Assembly: GCA_026413225.1 (NCBI GenBank)
Contig: CM048557.1
Coordinates: forward strand, 59,820,987 to 59,884,986
DNA: 64,000 bases
Source of the DNA: Otis tarda
Lineage: Eukaryota > Chordata > Aves > Otidiformes > Otididae
Direction: 5' to 3'
The position numbers and the translations under genes are program-made. Within the stretch, counting starts at the first letter, position 1. Every line of letters starts with the position of its first letter. The notes under the pieces are model-generated. The model did not search any database and was not told the origin of the DNA. It saw only the letters and a list, made by a program, of their open reading frames with translations. Shown piece after piece: positions 1 through 12,430 of this stretch.

Positions 1-1723
1 TGTGTGCACAGATGAGTGAAATGATAACACCAGGTTCGAGCTCAGCGTAGCTCCACAGCGAAGAGCGTGTCCTTTGAACCAGATTTCTCTTTCTGAAGTC
101 TTAGCAATTCCTTTTAGCACAGGTTAATTTATACCTACCCATCCTCTGTTTCCCATGAGAAGTCACAAGCTGAGTTTTAAAGGCAAACCTCGGAGTAAAT
201 TTATAGCCTGCATCAGGTTTTTCATCTTGGAAGAAGCAAAGCCATAAATTTCTCATACAAGTGCTTAAAAAATCATCCCCTTTTTGATTTATTGTGCTTG
301 AAAGTCTTTCTGAGCCAGAAAATGCAGACCTCTCTGGGATACTCATTTTGAAAGTTGAACAAAGGACTGAGGCATCGCTTAGGAAGTCTGTTCAACACTC
401 CAGAAAATGAGCAACCCAAATATGCAATTGCATATATTACCTTCCTTCTGACCGAGTGACAGCAGCCTCTCCATCACACAGACAAAGAGCACATGAATAC
501 TCCAAAAGAGGCCAGCGTGTAGGAATGTGAATGTTCAAGGTATCGAGTGCCTGTTTCAAGAAATTTAAATGACTTTTGCAAAATGCACTACAAATTGAAG
601 ACACATGTATCTGTGCAGATATCTGCAAAGGCTTGGTGGTCTAGGCACAAGGATGGGGCTAGACCACCTTGGGCTGTAGGATTGTCAATGCCAGGTGTTC
701 AAAAGTTCTATGATTGGCTTAAAATTACAAGATTTAAAATGAGTGGATCTGGGCTCTCTAATTGCTTTTTGCAGCAGGGGAAGAGGAGAGGTACTGCGTT
801 TTCAATCATTTCTCTGCAGCACAAAGACCTGAGAGCATCCTTTAGAAAATCCCCAAACTGGGATTTGCTGATAGTCTCATGACTCCAGGTGCTGGATTTC
901 CAGAGAGAGAATGAGAGAACGTGATCTCATGAGCAATAAACCCTAAGTCAGAGATACCACCTTGGAAGCCCATGCTCCCCCACCATTTCAAGCCTACTCT
1001 GTGGTGCTGGGCCGGCTGCTCAGTCCCTCTGCGCTAAACCCACACAAGGACATCAGCCCCAGGGCCAGGCTTCTGTGCATGCTGCAAACTGGTAGAGTCA
1101 CCAAAGGAGACACGGAGGGTCCCTGGGAGGCACGTGGGAAGATGTAGTGCCTGGGAAACAGAACTCATTACCACCATCCTGGTACGGATGGGGAAGCCCA
1201 AGTCATGGAGCTGCTGTCTGGGGAGATGTGGGGACAACGGAAAGGGAGACTCTAGCATTTCCACCCTTGCTCTAGTGAATCCTCAGTGGAAAATATTTTT
1301 AAATTCACACTTACCTTCCAGCTGTCTGGCCTAAGCAGCAGCCCACAGGGTCTTTCTCTTCCCTTCTCAGACAAGAAACTGTTTGATGTTGCATGCAGAG
1401 TGCAGTAGGTTTTTTGCTTTTTAAGGTGTTGAAAATAAACTGCAGCCTTACAACTCCCTAGTGCTTTACAGAGCAACCACCTCTGAGGCAGAAAATGTGG
1501 TCAAATTCCCCAGGCAGATGTAAAAACTCCTGAGGCTTCCTCACATCCCACTGTGTGCATGAGACAGCTGAGCCCCTGCGTGTGAAAGTGATGGCTTCAT
1601 CCTGACGCTGCCTCCTGGGGAAAACACTGAGCTGTTCAGACAGGATGGGGAGCACGTCAGCGACCTTTTTCAACTCAGAAAAATTGCAGAACAATTTAGA
1701 CTGGGAGGGATATATAGACTTTG
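1..1723. other. Non-coding, no element recognised
   Basis: No exon, repeat family or RNA gene is seen. Open frames are short and lack family resemblance. The only local structure is a 10-base inverted repeat (GGTGGTCTAG at 635-644 and its complement at 659-668) with a 14-base loop, which is expected by chance. Confidence 0.6.
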
Positions 1724-2033
1724 TTTGGTCCAACTCCTGCTTGAAACATGGCAATCTTTGGTGGTAGAGAAGGCTGCTCATGGCTATGTGCCATTAAATC
1801 CTGAACACCTTCAAGGATGGAATCAGCACATCCTCTCTGGGTGCCTGCTCTTCTGCTTGACCACCCTCTTGGAGAAGTAATTTTTCCTTATGTCCTATCC
1901 CTTGCTACAATACGTGACTGTCACCTTCTGCCCTTTCACTGTGCATGCCTGAGGAGAGCTTACCTCTTCTCCATAATCACTCACTGGTTATTAGACAAGA
2001 CAAAATGGAAAGATCTCCCTTTAGCCTTCTGAG
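1724..2033 (-). repeat. CR1 LINE fragment, old
   Basis: Read on the minus strand this is a CR1 3' segment. On the + strand it shows TTTGGTCCAACTCCTGCTTG, a degraded CCTCTCTGGGTGCCTG, then CTTGACCACCCTC followed by TTTTCCTTATGTCC, and finally GATCTCCCTTTAGCCTTCT. Order and spacing match the reverse complement of the CR1 consensus, and many substitutions make it an old copy. Confidence 0.75.
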
Positions 2034-5000
2034 GACCAGAAAGGTGGGCTTAATAAAAAGATGAACCATTGACTCCAGGCATGGTGCTCAGGATATTTTG
2101 GCTTAGTGACTCACTCCAACGCCAGCCTCCCTGACACCATGGCTAAGTAATTAGAGGAATGTGGCTTCGAAGTGTCCAGCTCCCACAGGAACAGCTCCTC
2201 CATGTTCCTAGAGGAGGTCAGTTTCTCAGTGCTACCATCTGGACACTTTGGAGCAGATTTTTTCCATGTGGCCATCACCTGCCATGAAGATCATGCTTGA
2301 AAATACAAGTGTTTCTTGGACACCAAAATATTCATTTTTAAAAGATACTCCGTATGTGATAGGTGTGGAGCAGATGGTCTGCAAGGTCTCTCTGCTTAAC
2401 CTCTCCAGCCATAAACCGGACATTGTAAGACTCCCATTCTCTTACCTTTATCTTTCTTCTCCAGGGACATTTTCAAGATCTTTGGGCAAGGGCTGTCTTT
2501 CCTGAGTCCATACAGGGTTTACCAAAGGGAACTCTGGTCCTGTCTGGGTCCCATGTGACATAAACCACAGGAAATCAGAAGTTGGAACTTTCCTTCCGTG
2601 GTTGTTGCTGTAGCAGTGCTACTCACAAATCAATACAGTCCACTTCCACTGGGCTTTTCATGGGCAAAGGAAGTGTTTCCACAGCACAGATGTGGAGGAA
2701 GCCATGGTGACAGTGTGTGTAGGAGGGGGGCTCTGCGGGCGCCTCAGCTGCTCCTTGTCACACCAACCACGTCGTGCACTGGCGTTGCTAAAAAGCAGTG
2801 GAGGACAATAGCTATTGCTATTTTCTCCTGCTGGGACAAGTACCCCCTTGTTTAAAAACTCACACCTCCATGCACACCTACACAATTCTCCAAATCACTG
2901 CAATATGTGGACTCAGATGATATGAATAATATAAATATTCCTTTGTAGTTGTTAAGAGATTTAAGCTCTCCCCTCCACACACCCGCCCCATGTGCCTCTG
3001 TATATCTGATAATACGCAATTATAAAACAGTGCTGTTATTCCTGCGGGTTTTGATTACTTAACATTGTACTGAGCAGAGTTATCAGAGCAATCCCAATGG
3101 ACCAAAATGACTCTTTGTTTCTGATGTAGTGTTTGCAAAATAGGAGCCAAAAATAGCTATTGGCTGGTTGACTTGAAATATTGCTGACCTTTCAGCACAC
3201 CCAGCAGAATCCGTCAGCGTAGAAATCCCCTTGCTCTGGGTGTGCAGAGCAAACCGCCCTCCACTCATCTCTTCCATCTGGCTCCTACTCAACTTGGGTC
3301 CAGTTCTGTTTGCTTTCAGTCCCCTTGGGTTGTGTGCTGAAGGGGAGAGAAATGCCAGCCCCACCTGGGAAGATCGTCTGGTCTTCAGGAGCAGAGAGCT
3401 CTGTAAGAGCACACCACCACTTGCCCCATTTCTGTGACTGTTTTAGGTGACCTAGAGCCAGTCACAACTGTAAACGTCTAGAACAGTTTCCTTCTTCACA
3501 CATGGAGGCAGATCTGGACCTAGAAGCCAGATGGGAGCCAGGAGACCATTCCCAGTTTGGCTTAAGCAGGGTGTCCACCTTTCTGACCTGTGTGCACCCT
3601 GGTTTGCACTTCTCCGTCCTGCTCAGGGCTTTGCTGGCCAACGCACTGATGAACACCTAACATCCCTGAAGGGGCAGAGCGTGTTAGGTGTTTGTCAAAG
3701 CCTAGGCCCACTAAGCCCCAATCCCTGCAATTGATTTCTTCCTATATAACCAGTTCTCCAACTCTTCTGTTTCTGTGGTTTAAAAGCCTCCCTTGTTCAG
3801 GGATCATTTTATCCTCTGTCTCATGCTGAACCTACAGTCCCATACCAAAGGGCAAGGACTTAAGAAATTCCTGTGCAGGTTTAATGCCCTCTTCTCCTCA
3901 GCCATGCAGATGACTGTGAGAGAGGTGCCTCCTGCTCATCTCTGCTCCTTCTCACAGTGTCTCCTGCCCATCATTACTCCTTCTCATCCTTCTCCCACTT
4001 CCTTTCCCAAGAGAAAAAAAAAAAAAAAACAGGGCACACAGGTTGAAGGCACCTCATAAATCAGGGAGCCAACTGAATGTACAGAGATGTCAGGAGCAAG
4101 TTCATGCAATAGCCAGAGAAAAGGGCAGACGTGCTCCTTGTCCAGGGGTCTGTTCCTGCTTTGACCCATGGGACCACCACTGGGCAAGTCCAAGAGGCAG
4201 GGAAGACCATGTTGGGTGGACTGAGTCACACTCAGAAGCGTGAAACGCAGCTCCAACTTTTCCCTAACCACCCTTCCTTGACTTGCCACAAGGCATGCTG
4301 CTTGGTTTGCAGGATACAAAGGGATGGAAGACAGGACATCAGGTGAAAATCTCTTTGCTGGCCTTGTTTGAAGACAACATCTGCTCATCCTGAATCTTGA
4401 GGGAAGCTCCAGCCGACATCGGGTGGACCCAGACCTCTGGTGATGTGCGGAAGTGGCTGCGGAGATCTGAGAGTGCAAGGCTGCTTTGCCAGTTTCAAGG
4501 AGATCTTCCCTGCAGGGCACAAAGCGCGCGGAAAGGAGAGACTCTCGAGGGTTTCAGCTGTGAAACTCCTGCAAGTCTTTCCTGTGCAAATTGTGATTAT
4601 TTTGAAGGTTCACACATTTTGCTCCACTTACGGGAATTTTGACAGGGAAAGGCATCCTTGATACAACACATTCATCAAATTTCAAATCACTCCTGCAATT
4701 GTTTCATAAAACAAGCAAAACAATATGCTTTTTATGCTCAGAAACTGCTACTTTAGGTTAATATTTTTACATATAGAGTAAATATCAAATTACCTGTCTT
4801 AGTCAGAATGCTCTTAATGTTATGCTTCAACCCAGACAGGAAAAGGCCACAAACTAAACAAAAGGGAGAACAGGGTCTTATAATCGGAAGCATCAGGCAA
4901 GTGGTTTGAGTAACAGGTAGCGTTAGCAGGACACCCAGTAGCAGAATGCTGATGGACCTTTCCAAAGACCATGCTGTCAGCAAAAGTATTCCTCAATGTA

Positions 5001-6335
5001 CTGTAGAAGAGAAATAGAAAAAGGAGGAATCTGAAAATATTAACAGATTCTACTGATTTGGATAATACTTACTGCTCCTGTAATACCACAAGAAGTGCAC
5101 AGGTACTGGTCAGACCTTAACATGAACCTGCTGGGAAAGGTCCTAATTTTCAGTTAGTTTCTAATGGTGTTGGGATCAGACTGGTTGTTTAAGGGATGTT
5201 CCTTGCCAGCAACAACCACACTAGCCTACCTCAAATTTGTTTTTATGTAAAAGAGACAAAACCTGGGGGAAGAGAGGGTGAAAGCAGAAAGGGATCAGCA
5301 TCTAGCCTTAGAAACTCAGCCAGTTTTAAACCTGGTTTGATTCCCACCGGTGCTGTGGATCGCGATGGCAAAGCCGTTACTTCCTGCCCAACGCCCCTGC
5401 TGACACCAGTAGGTATTTTGCTTCCAGAATGTGAGCAGGAATGTGCAGCAGACAGATACTTCATTACAGACTGGACCTTCCATTAACCGTTTCACTGGTT
5501 GTGACAAATTCTTGTTTTACTGCTTTGATTGCAAGTTTTCTTCAGGAATTATCCGCAGCAGAATCTGGCTCAGGCAGCATCCATCTCAGATTTGACCTGC
5601 TTGTCTTTTCTTGCTTCACATCCCGATTTTATCGTTCTTCAAAGACAAGTGTATTTTCTCTGTAACAAGACCATCTCGTAGAGGGTTAGCATACAAAGGG
5701 CAGATTACCGGAGAATCAAGAGCAAAGCCCTTTGGGACACTTTTGCAAATTGCAGCTGAAGCAGATGGTATTTAAACAGAAAGTCTGGGCGCAATTACGG
5801 GAGGAAGAGGGAACCACAGAGGAGCTGGAAGGCAGACTGACAAGGGCTTGTAGCCTTGGCAACACCTTCTCCTGATCACCCACATCAAATGCGGGGGATA
5901 GGGCATGAAGGAGGTCACTAATCAAGTGCCATCTTTGACGATCTTCTGACGAGCTCTGAAGGGCTTTCTCCCAGTCCATGGAGAAGCAGTGTGGATTTGC
6001 TGGAGGAGCAGCGAGCAGCTTAACTACCAGGATAAATAACTCAGGACCTCCAAGGAGCTGCAAGAAATCGTGGTAATGGCAGGACAGAAATATAAAGGAC
6101 ACAGAAAACAAAGTTTTCAGATGTAACCGTGGTCAGGGAGGGCTTTCTCTCTGCACACATTGTTTGCTCAGGCCCTGACCCAGGGTGACAGTCCCATGAC
6201 AGCACACCAGTACCCAACCACAAGCTGAGCCAGAACCTGCAGTGCTCACCAGAAACCGCGCGGTGCACCAGCAGCCAGGAAGAGAGGCTACTGCCAGACC
6301 TGCTGCTGGGGCATGGATGGGCTGGGAATCTGGAA
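2034..6335. other. Non-coding intergenic stretch
   Basis: Mostly unique sequence. It contains an imperfect 32-base direct repeat of a CT-rich unit at about 3930-3994 and the poly-A tract after it. A 17-base match to CR1 (TGACAAGGGCTTGTAGC near 5839) is too short to call. The long minus-strand frame at 3984-4520 shows no known domain and includes the poly-A tract as a run of phenylalanine, so I do not call it. Confidence 0.55.
4014..4029. repeat. Poly-A tract (16 A)
   Basis: It is an uninterrupted A run after a CT-rich stretch. No SINE or retrocopy body can be recognised next to it. Confidence 0.9.
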
Positions 6336-6495
6336 ATCATAGAATGGTTAGGACTGGATCTTCAAAGGTCATCTAGTCCAACCCCCCTGCAAGGAACAGG
6401 GACATCCCAGACTAGATCAGGTGGCTCAAAGCCTAATTCAACCTGGCCTTGAATGTTTCTGGGGATGGGGCATCAACCACCTCTCTGGGCAACCT
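6336..6495 (-). repeat. CR1 LINE 3' tail
   Basis: The + strand shows ATCATAGAATGGTTAGGACT, TCATCTAGTCCAACCCCCCT and GGGGCATCAACCACCTCTCT, the reverse complement of the last 160 bases of avian CR1. It is truncated at its 5' end, as usual for this LINE. The match is fairly close, so this is a middle-aged copy. Confidence 0.9.
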
Positions 6496-9400
6496 ATAAT
6501 AACAAACTGGAGTGAGCTTTGCCTTCAGCAACTGCCTGGGGAGCGACAGAAATAGGCTACTGAAGGTCTCAGGCCTTATTATCCCCAAGCACATTCAAAC
6601 ACAGTGATTTCCTAAGAGACGTGGCCCCAAAACACACACAGCAAAGCAGAGTCAACCTCACTTTAGTGCCTTTGGTAAAACTGATGGTTGAGGTAGGGAG
6701 CAAGCTCTTGGAAAGCAGGTGAAGAGGAGCCCCGAGCGGGCAGGTGCCTGGGCAAGCAGGCAGGTCCCCTGCATTAGCTGCAGCGATTTGCACACACCGA
6801 GCTATTCCCCTTGTAGCCAACGGAGAAAACCAGACGTTTCTAGAATAATATCCATCTCATCTTCCACTAGATGTTTAAAATGAAGGGAAACAAAGAGGCT
6901 CACTACATCAGACACAAACAAAACTACATGCAAAACTTGTGACATCAAGGGTCTTAAGGGATTTAAAAAAAAATTGAAAAGAATATAGAAATATTTTCTC
7001 TCTGCCTTCTCTGGCATAATCACCTTGGGCATTACATGGAAAAATGTTAATTTAAGTGACAGAGAGATGTCACTTTTAATTTCGCATCTCTAAATTTCAG
7101 AATAAAACTTTCTGCATCACCTACCAACTTGCCTAAAATGTGCAGGTTCATTATTTTACTTACAAAAGTGTTTCTAAGGCTTTGTCTACTAAAGAAAGCA
7201 GCGGATAAACAGCCTGAATGCTAATGTAAGCAATTCTTATTACCCAGGGATTATAGGAGGAGTAAATAAACAAAGAAGATCTACTGCAACGGTAAGCATT
7301 CAGGGGAAAAATGGGAAAATAAGGAGCTGAAAAATCTGACAGGAAAAGAAAAATTATTATTTTCAAAATTCTCCTCAGCCTACACGAATCAGTTGAATCC
7401 CTTTTGCAGGCTGCAGTCCCCGCAAGACCCAACAGCCACTGCTCTTCACTTCTGCTCTGGTACATACGGTCCAAATCTTCTGGCTAGCATAAGGATGAAC
7501 CACTTGAATAAAGTTTCCCCAAACAACTTCTCTTCCCCCACAAGCAGCACTTCATCAGCAGCATAGATGAGCACATTTTGCATTCTACAACAAGTCCCAG
7601 ATGAGGAATCTTGGTTGGCATCTGAGCTCTGATCTTCGCTGGCACTTTGGTCTCACCTTTCAGGCCTCTCCTGCTGCTCGGTTTTCCGTGTACCTTACAG
7701 CGGCTGGGGGATGTTCTGAGCACATCTGCAACCCCACGTCCCCCCAATACTTTAATGCTGGAGCCACACACAGCTTAAAACAAAGCTTTGAACCCTTTCT
7801 AAGAGCCAACATGGTTGTGAAAAAACTCTTTTTCCCTCCTACTATGGACTGTTGACACAGCTGTTCTCTTCCGTTGCTCAGCCTATGGGGCTGAAGTATA
7901 ATTTCAGTATGAAAAGAATATTAATAAATTTTTCTCTGCTCCTCACTAAACTGCTCTCCCATGTTAATGATCTGCAGTGTTAGATTTAAACAAGCGTCAG
8001 CTCAGGCAGCATCTGGAGCTCGGAAGATGCAAGGATCCCTCCACAGACAGCAAGGAAGGTGAAGGGCAGGATGGCATGGGAGCAGAGGCAGAGGAGGAAA
8101 GGCTGGGAACACCTCCTGCAGCTCAGGGCCTGGCGGTACATGGCTTTGCGTAGCTTAAAATCCAGGAGGGGGACTGGGGAGTCATGCAAGCAGGCACTCA
8201 CAGTCCCTGTGTCCAGCTTGACTTGGGAGATCAGCTCCCCACCTCACAGCAGCGGCCCGGTGCCGTCTACGTGGAAACTGGATAGGGACATGAGCAATAT
8301 CCGAAAAGGGTGAGTTTTTAACAAGAGGAGCTGCACGCAGACCAATGCCGAAGCAGCGAGCCAGGCAGCTCACAGCTGATGGTTACTCCTGCGAGGCCAA
8401 GCCCCAGCTCTGCTTCTGCAGGTGGAGGATCCAAGGGGCCCCGTGCATCCTGCTCTGCCGTCTCTCTCCCAGCAGCTCCTTGGCAGAGGGCATCCCTTCA
8501 TTCCCCAGGCATCCGCGCTGCCATACCCAGAGCAACATCTGTGTCCCTGTCCCCAAGGCAGGGTGACACCCTGGATGCCCCAGGAGCAGGAGCAAGGCTG
8601 AGCTCGCACCGTTTTTTGGATATCTTATCAGACTTTTTATTTTTAAAATGGCAGAATAATATTTCTCTTTGCCTGTGTCGGGAGTGTTCTGGGTGGGTTT
8701 GCAGCGCTGCTTCTGGGAGAGTATCCAACGTCCTCCGACGTGTTTGGAAAGGGTGGCTCCCGCCCCACCGCCAAGCCTGCCGTTGATGACATTGGCAGCT
8801 GCGGCAGATTTGGCCCGTGGACCTTGCACTCCTGGTTGGTTTTCATCCCATCTCTCATGTTTTTTTCCACTCGGCCTCCTCCTCCAGGACAAAGATAAAT
8901 GTCTCCCTGGCCACTCCTTGCGGTTTGTCCTCTCTGCCCCCCCACAGCTGGTGCCACGCATGCGTCCCCAGGTGCCAGCAGAGCCGACGGAGCCACCACG
9001 GCCCCTGTTTTCCAGCGCAACAGCCAGCCGTGGGACACAGCCTGAAACCCCGCAGGAAGCTCATGGCTGTTCCCATCCCTCGCTAGCCGGGAGTCGCCTG
9101 TTTTTAGCAGCTTTCTGCACTCTGGTGCTGTGAAGGTAAAGAACAGCCTCTCCCCAGGTCAGGCCTGGTCCAGGATCCCGCATCTCTCCGGTTATATTAG
9201 TGTGAAAATACTGATTAACCAGAGGTTCACAGCAGCAAGAGCAGCCCCCCGGTCCAGGCTGGGGGAGAGCATCCCTAGGGCTCTGAGAGGAGATGGAAAG
9301 CAAACGCTGCTGGTAAAGTGACCTGTGGCCTGCCCAGGACAAGGAACAGCAGGGAAAGATGGAGACATGGTCCCTGCAGGCACCCTGCAGTGAGGAAAAC

Positions 9401-11547
9401 CAGAAAAAGTGGGTTAGCTTCTACATCAACGGCTCTGCAAGCCCCTCCGTGACAGCATGAACATCCTGCCTCCCCGAGGGACTGACGCTGTGCCCAAGCA
9501 AGTATGCACAGGGTGTCCAAGCAAGCCCTGAGCGTGCCCGACCTGGTGGCAGAAGAGCCCTTGCAGTCTGCTTATGGGGCTCCCGGCCACCTGGAGCAGA
9601 CCAGTCCCCGCTGGTGCCAGTGCCTCTCGTGGCAGCCCAGCCACGAGCCAGCTGAATCTCCCTAAGACCCTCCTGGCCCTTTTCCCCACCCTGCGCTCTC
9701 CAGGTAAACCAAAATTCAAGAACCAGGTTTTGTGAGTGGGAGAGAACAAAGAACCCTCTGGCGTAGAGAAGAATCAAAATGAGTCAGAATAAAAGTAAAT
9801 GGTGTTTGCAATTCGACTGCTGCTGCAAAGATGCCTTTCCTCCCCAGGCTTCCGCAGCCCAGCAACTGTGTCTCCATTTCTGGGGACCCTCTCTCTCTCA
9901 ATCACCTCCAAGGCTGGGCTGTGTGCCATCCCTGCCTGCACCAAGCAAACAGAAAGCTTTCTGCTCTGTGTCCGTCCCTCATAGGCTTTATAGGAATATG
10001 ACACAGGAACAGACAACATCCTGTGAGAAGACCACAAGTCATCTGTTGTATCTTTACTGCACCTCAGCACAGATTTAGCCTGGTACCTGCTGATGGCTGA
10101 GACCATTCTCAGCCATTTGCATTTCTCATGATAGAAAACCCAGCTCCTTTCTTTCCCCAGTTTGTCACTCAAACCTGCATCAATGTATAGTCCAAAGAGG
10201 TGGAATCAGCATTGCTGTCCCCCTGTTAGGCAGCCACTCCTTGGCATCTTCCAAATGATGCACCGTTGCTGTGACCACAACTGCTCGGAGCAGCTCAGCA
10301 CCTCCAGGCACATTCCCATCTGATGTGCAACATCTGCAACACCAGAAGTCCCAAATCTGTCCTTCAGAATTGTGGAGGTGGCTTAAAAAACTTGAGGTAT
10401 GGTGCACTGGGTGGGATTCAAAAACACATTTAAGTTCTTTTTAATTTGATGGTTTGGTTTCTTTCAGATAGGATCAGTGTTTTATACAACTCTGAGAGCT
10501 GGAAATTTATTTTTCATTTAAACAGAAATGAAGCTTCTGCATCTAGGAGCTGAGGTTTTAAGAAAAAAATAAGTATGAAAATCACAAGACTTAGCAACAC
10601 TCATTAGTAATAGCCATTTTCTGACATCACCAAATGGTTGGGTAGCCAAAGGCCAGGTTATGAGATCTGCGTAATTAAGGCGTCACCCTACTCACAAAAA
10701 CACGTCTTTCATAATTCCTTTCTGTGTGCCAGTTGGAAGGATGCTCTTGTAAGGAAGATACTTACCTGGATTGCTCAACAGCTAAGGATTTGATTCCCAG
10801 CTCCCCTGCAGATTTTCTCCTTCAGCTCAGGAAACTCATGTTCACTTTCTTCATTTGAAAACTAAGGAAACCAGTGATCTCTCAAAATGGCTAGGACTCT
10901 AAACTATGTCTTATTTTATTCAAGTTTCCAAAGAACGTAGAAAATGTCACATAGACAGAACTACAAATTAAAAAAGCATTATTTTTCATATTAACTTGGT
11001 TCTTGAACGAAACTCTCCTCTTTAACTCACTGTCCTTAATTGACACTGGCACGTTCCTTCCTTCATGCCTTTAATTGCTTCAAGATTTCATAACTACAAG
11101 ACTTATAAAAATTAATTAAAATGTAAATTAAATTATAGCTTGTGGGAAGATTGCAATTACCGTGATTTCATCTTTCACTGTTACATCCCATGGTACCAAC
11201 AGGTCTGTGCAACAGGTGTGCCAATTAATAGCAGGCGATAGAGATGTCTGCAGCCACTTACCTCTCTGTGCTTCAGGTTATTCAGTGTTGTCTGGCACAA
11301 TTACTGTACAAGTACCTATCCCAAGTCTCCAGCTCTATCAGATTGAGAGGCGAGAGAATCAGATCTTCATTCAGCAAGAAAAGAAAGAGAAACATCCCTG
11401 AAACAATGGACAAACCTTTAAGAAACCTTATGAATTATTTTCCACATAACAAACAGATGGCTGCTGAGATAGTTAAATGAAGCAGCATACTTGAAGGCCT
11501 TCACGTTAGTCTAGGTGAGAATGGATCAGCCCTTCGATTAGGCCTGT
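6496..11547. other. Non-coding intergenic stretch with a GC-richer part
   Basis: About 8200-9700 is GC-richer and full of overlapping random frames on both strands, but it is not CpG-dense enough for a CpG island. From about 10,430 to 11,160 the sequence turns AT-rich with several TTAATT motifs. No exon or repeat family is recognised. Confidence 0.55.
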
Positions 11548-11824
11548 TATGACAGAATAAGAGGTGACGATTTTAAAATAGAGGGAAGTAGATTCAGACT
11601 TGTTACAAGGAAAAAAAATTTTATGATGAGGGTGGTGAAACACAGGAACGGATTGCCCAGAGAGGTGGCGGATGCCCCATCCCTGGAAACATTCAAGGGC
11701 AGGTTGGATGAGGCTCTGAGCAACCTGATCTGGTTGGAGATAACCCTGCTTCTTGCAGGGGGGTTGGACTGGATGGCCTTTAAAGGTCCCTTCCAACCCA
11801 AACTATTCTATGATCCTATGATTA
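11548..11824 (+). repeat. CR1 LINE 3' tail
   Basis: The order GGAAGTAGATTCAGAC, TTGCCCAGAGAGGTGGCGGA, AACCTGATCTGGTTGGAGA, GGTTGGACTGGATGGCCTTT and a terminal ATTCTATGATCCTATGAT is the standard CR1 3' end. It is truncated upstream. The match is good, and it sits in otherwise unique AT-rich sequence. Confidence 0.93.
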
Positions 11825-12254
11825 TATCTGTGTATTTAGAGCTGTCGAGTTCAAAATGTCTTTATGCTGAAATTACTGAGTATCAAAAAGAATGTCAGTA
11901 ATTAACTGGATTATACCAAATCTGAAAACAGAGTTGGAGGAGTCATGTTTTTTCTTGCTTACCTAGAAATGGAAAAAAAAATAACTTCTAACAAGGACAT
12001 GAAAAAAATAACTAGAGCATTTCCAATGACTCTGAAATAAGTGCAATTTATCAACAGTCATCATAAAACCCATCAGGCTTTTTGAAAAAAAAAGATGATG
12101 GAAATTCAAGTTGTTTAGTGTCAGAAAATCCCAGAGCTTGTGATCTTCACTGTCTGACAAGCCAGAGGATCAGCTGCCACGCTGGCAGCAGCGGAGGGGA
12201 GCGTTCTCACCCAGAGCTGGCTGGAGACAGTGCACAGGGGTTTCTGGAGCCACT

Positions 12255-12430
12255 CACAGAATGGGTGAGGCTGGCAGGGACCTCTGGAGACCATCTGACC
12301 AACGCCCTGTGCAGGGCTGGGTCACTGAAAGCAGGTTGCTGGGCCGTTCCCAGTCAGGTTTTTAATATCTCCAAGGATGGAGACACTACAGCCTCCATGA
12401 GCAACCTCTTCTGGCATTCAGTCACGGTCA
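12255..12430 (-). repeat. CR1 LINE 3' fragment, old
   Basis: The + strand reads TCACAGAATGGGTGAGGCTG, then GGGACCTCTGGAGACCATCT, then AATATCTCCAAGGATGGAGA, which is a diverged reverse complement of the CR1 tail. It lies only 430 bases from the forward CR1 at 11548-11824, so the pair faces tail to tail. Confidence 0.8.

Noticed and set aside
635-668. Inverted repeat with 10-base arms and a 14-base loop
   Set aside because: About one such stem is expected by chance in 64 kb.
3984-4520. Minus-strand open frame of 178 codons
   Set aside because: It shows no domain, its C-terminal part is the translated poly-A/T tract (a run of phenylalanine), and there is no splice or family support.
5825-5860. 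17-base match to CR1 (TGACAAGGGCTTGTAGC)
   Set aside because: Flanks do not continue the CR1 consensus, so it is too short to call an element.
8383-8961. Minus-strand open frame of 192 codons in GC-richer sequence, overlapped by several frames on both strands
   Set aside because: Overlapping frames on both strands with Gly/Ser/Arg-rich random translations are typical of GC-rich non-coding DNA.
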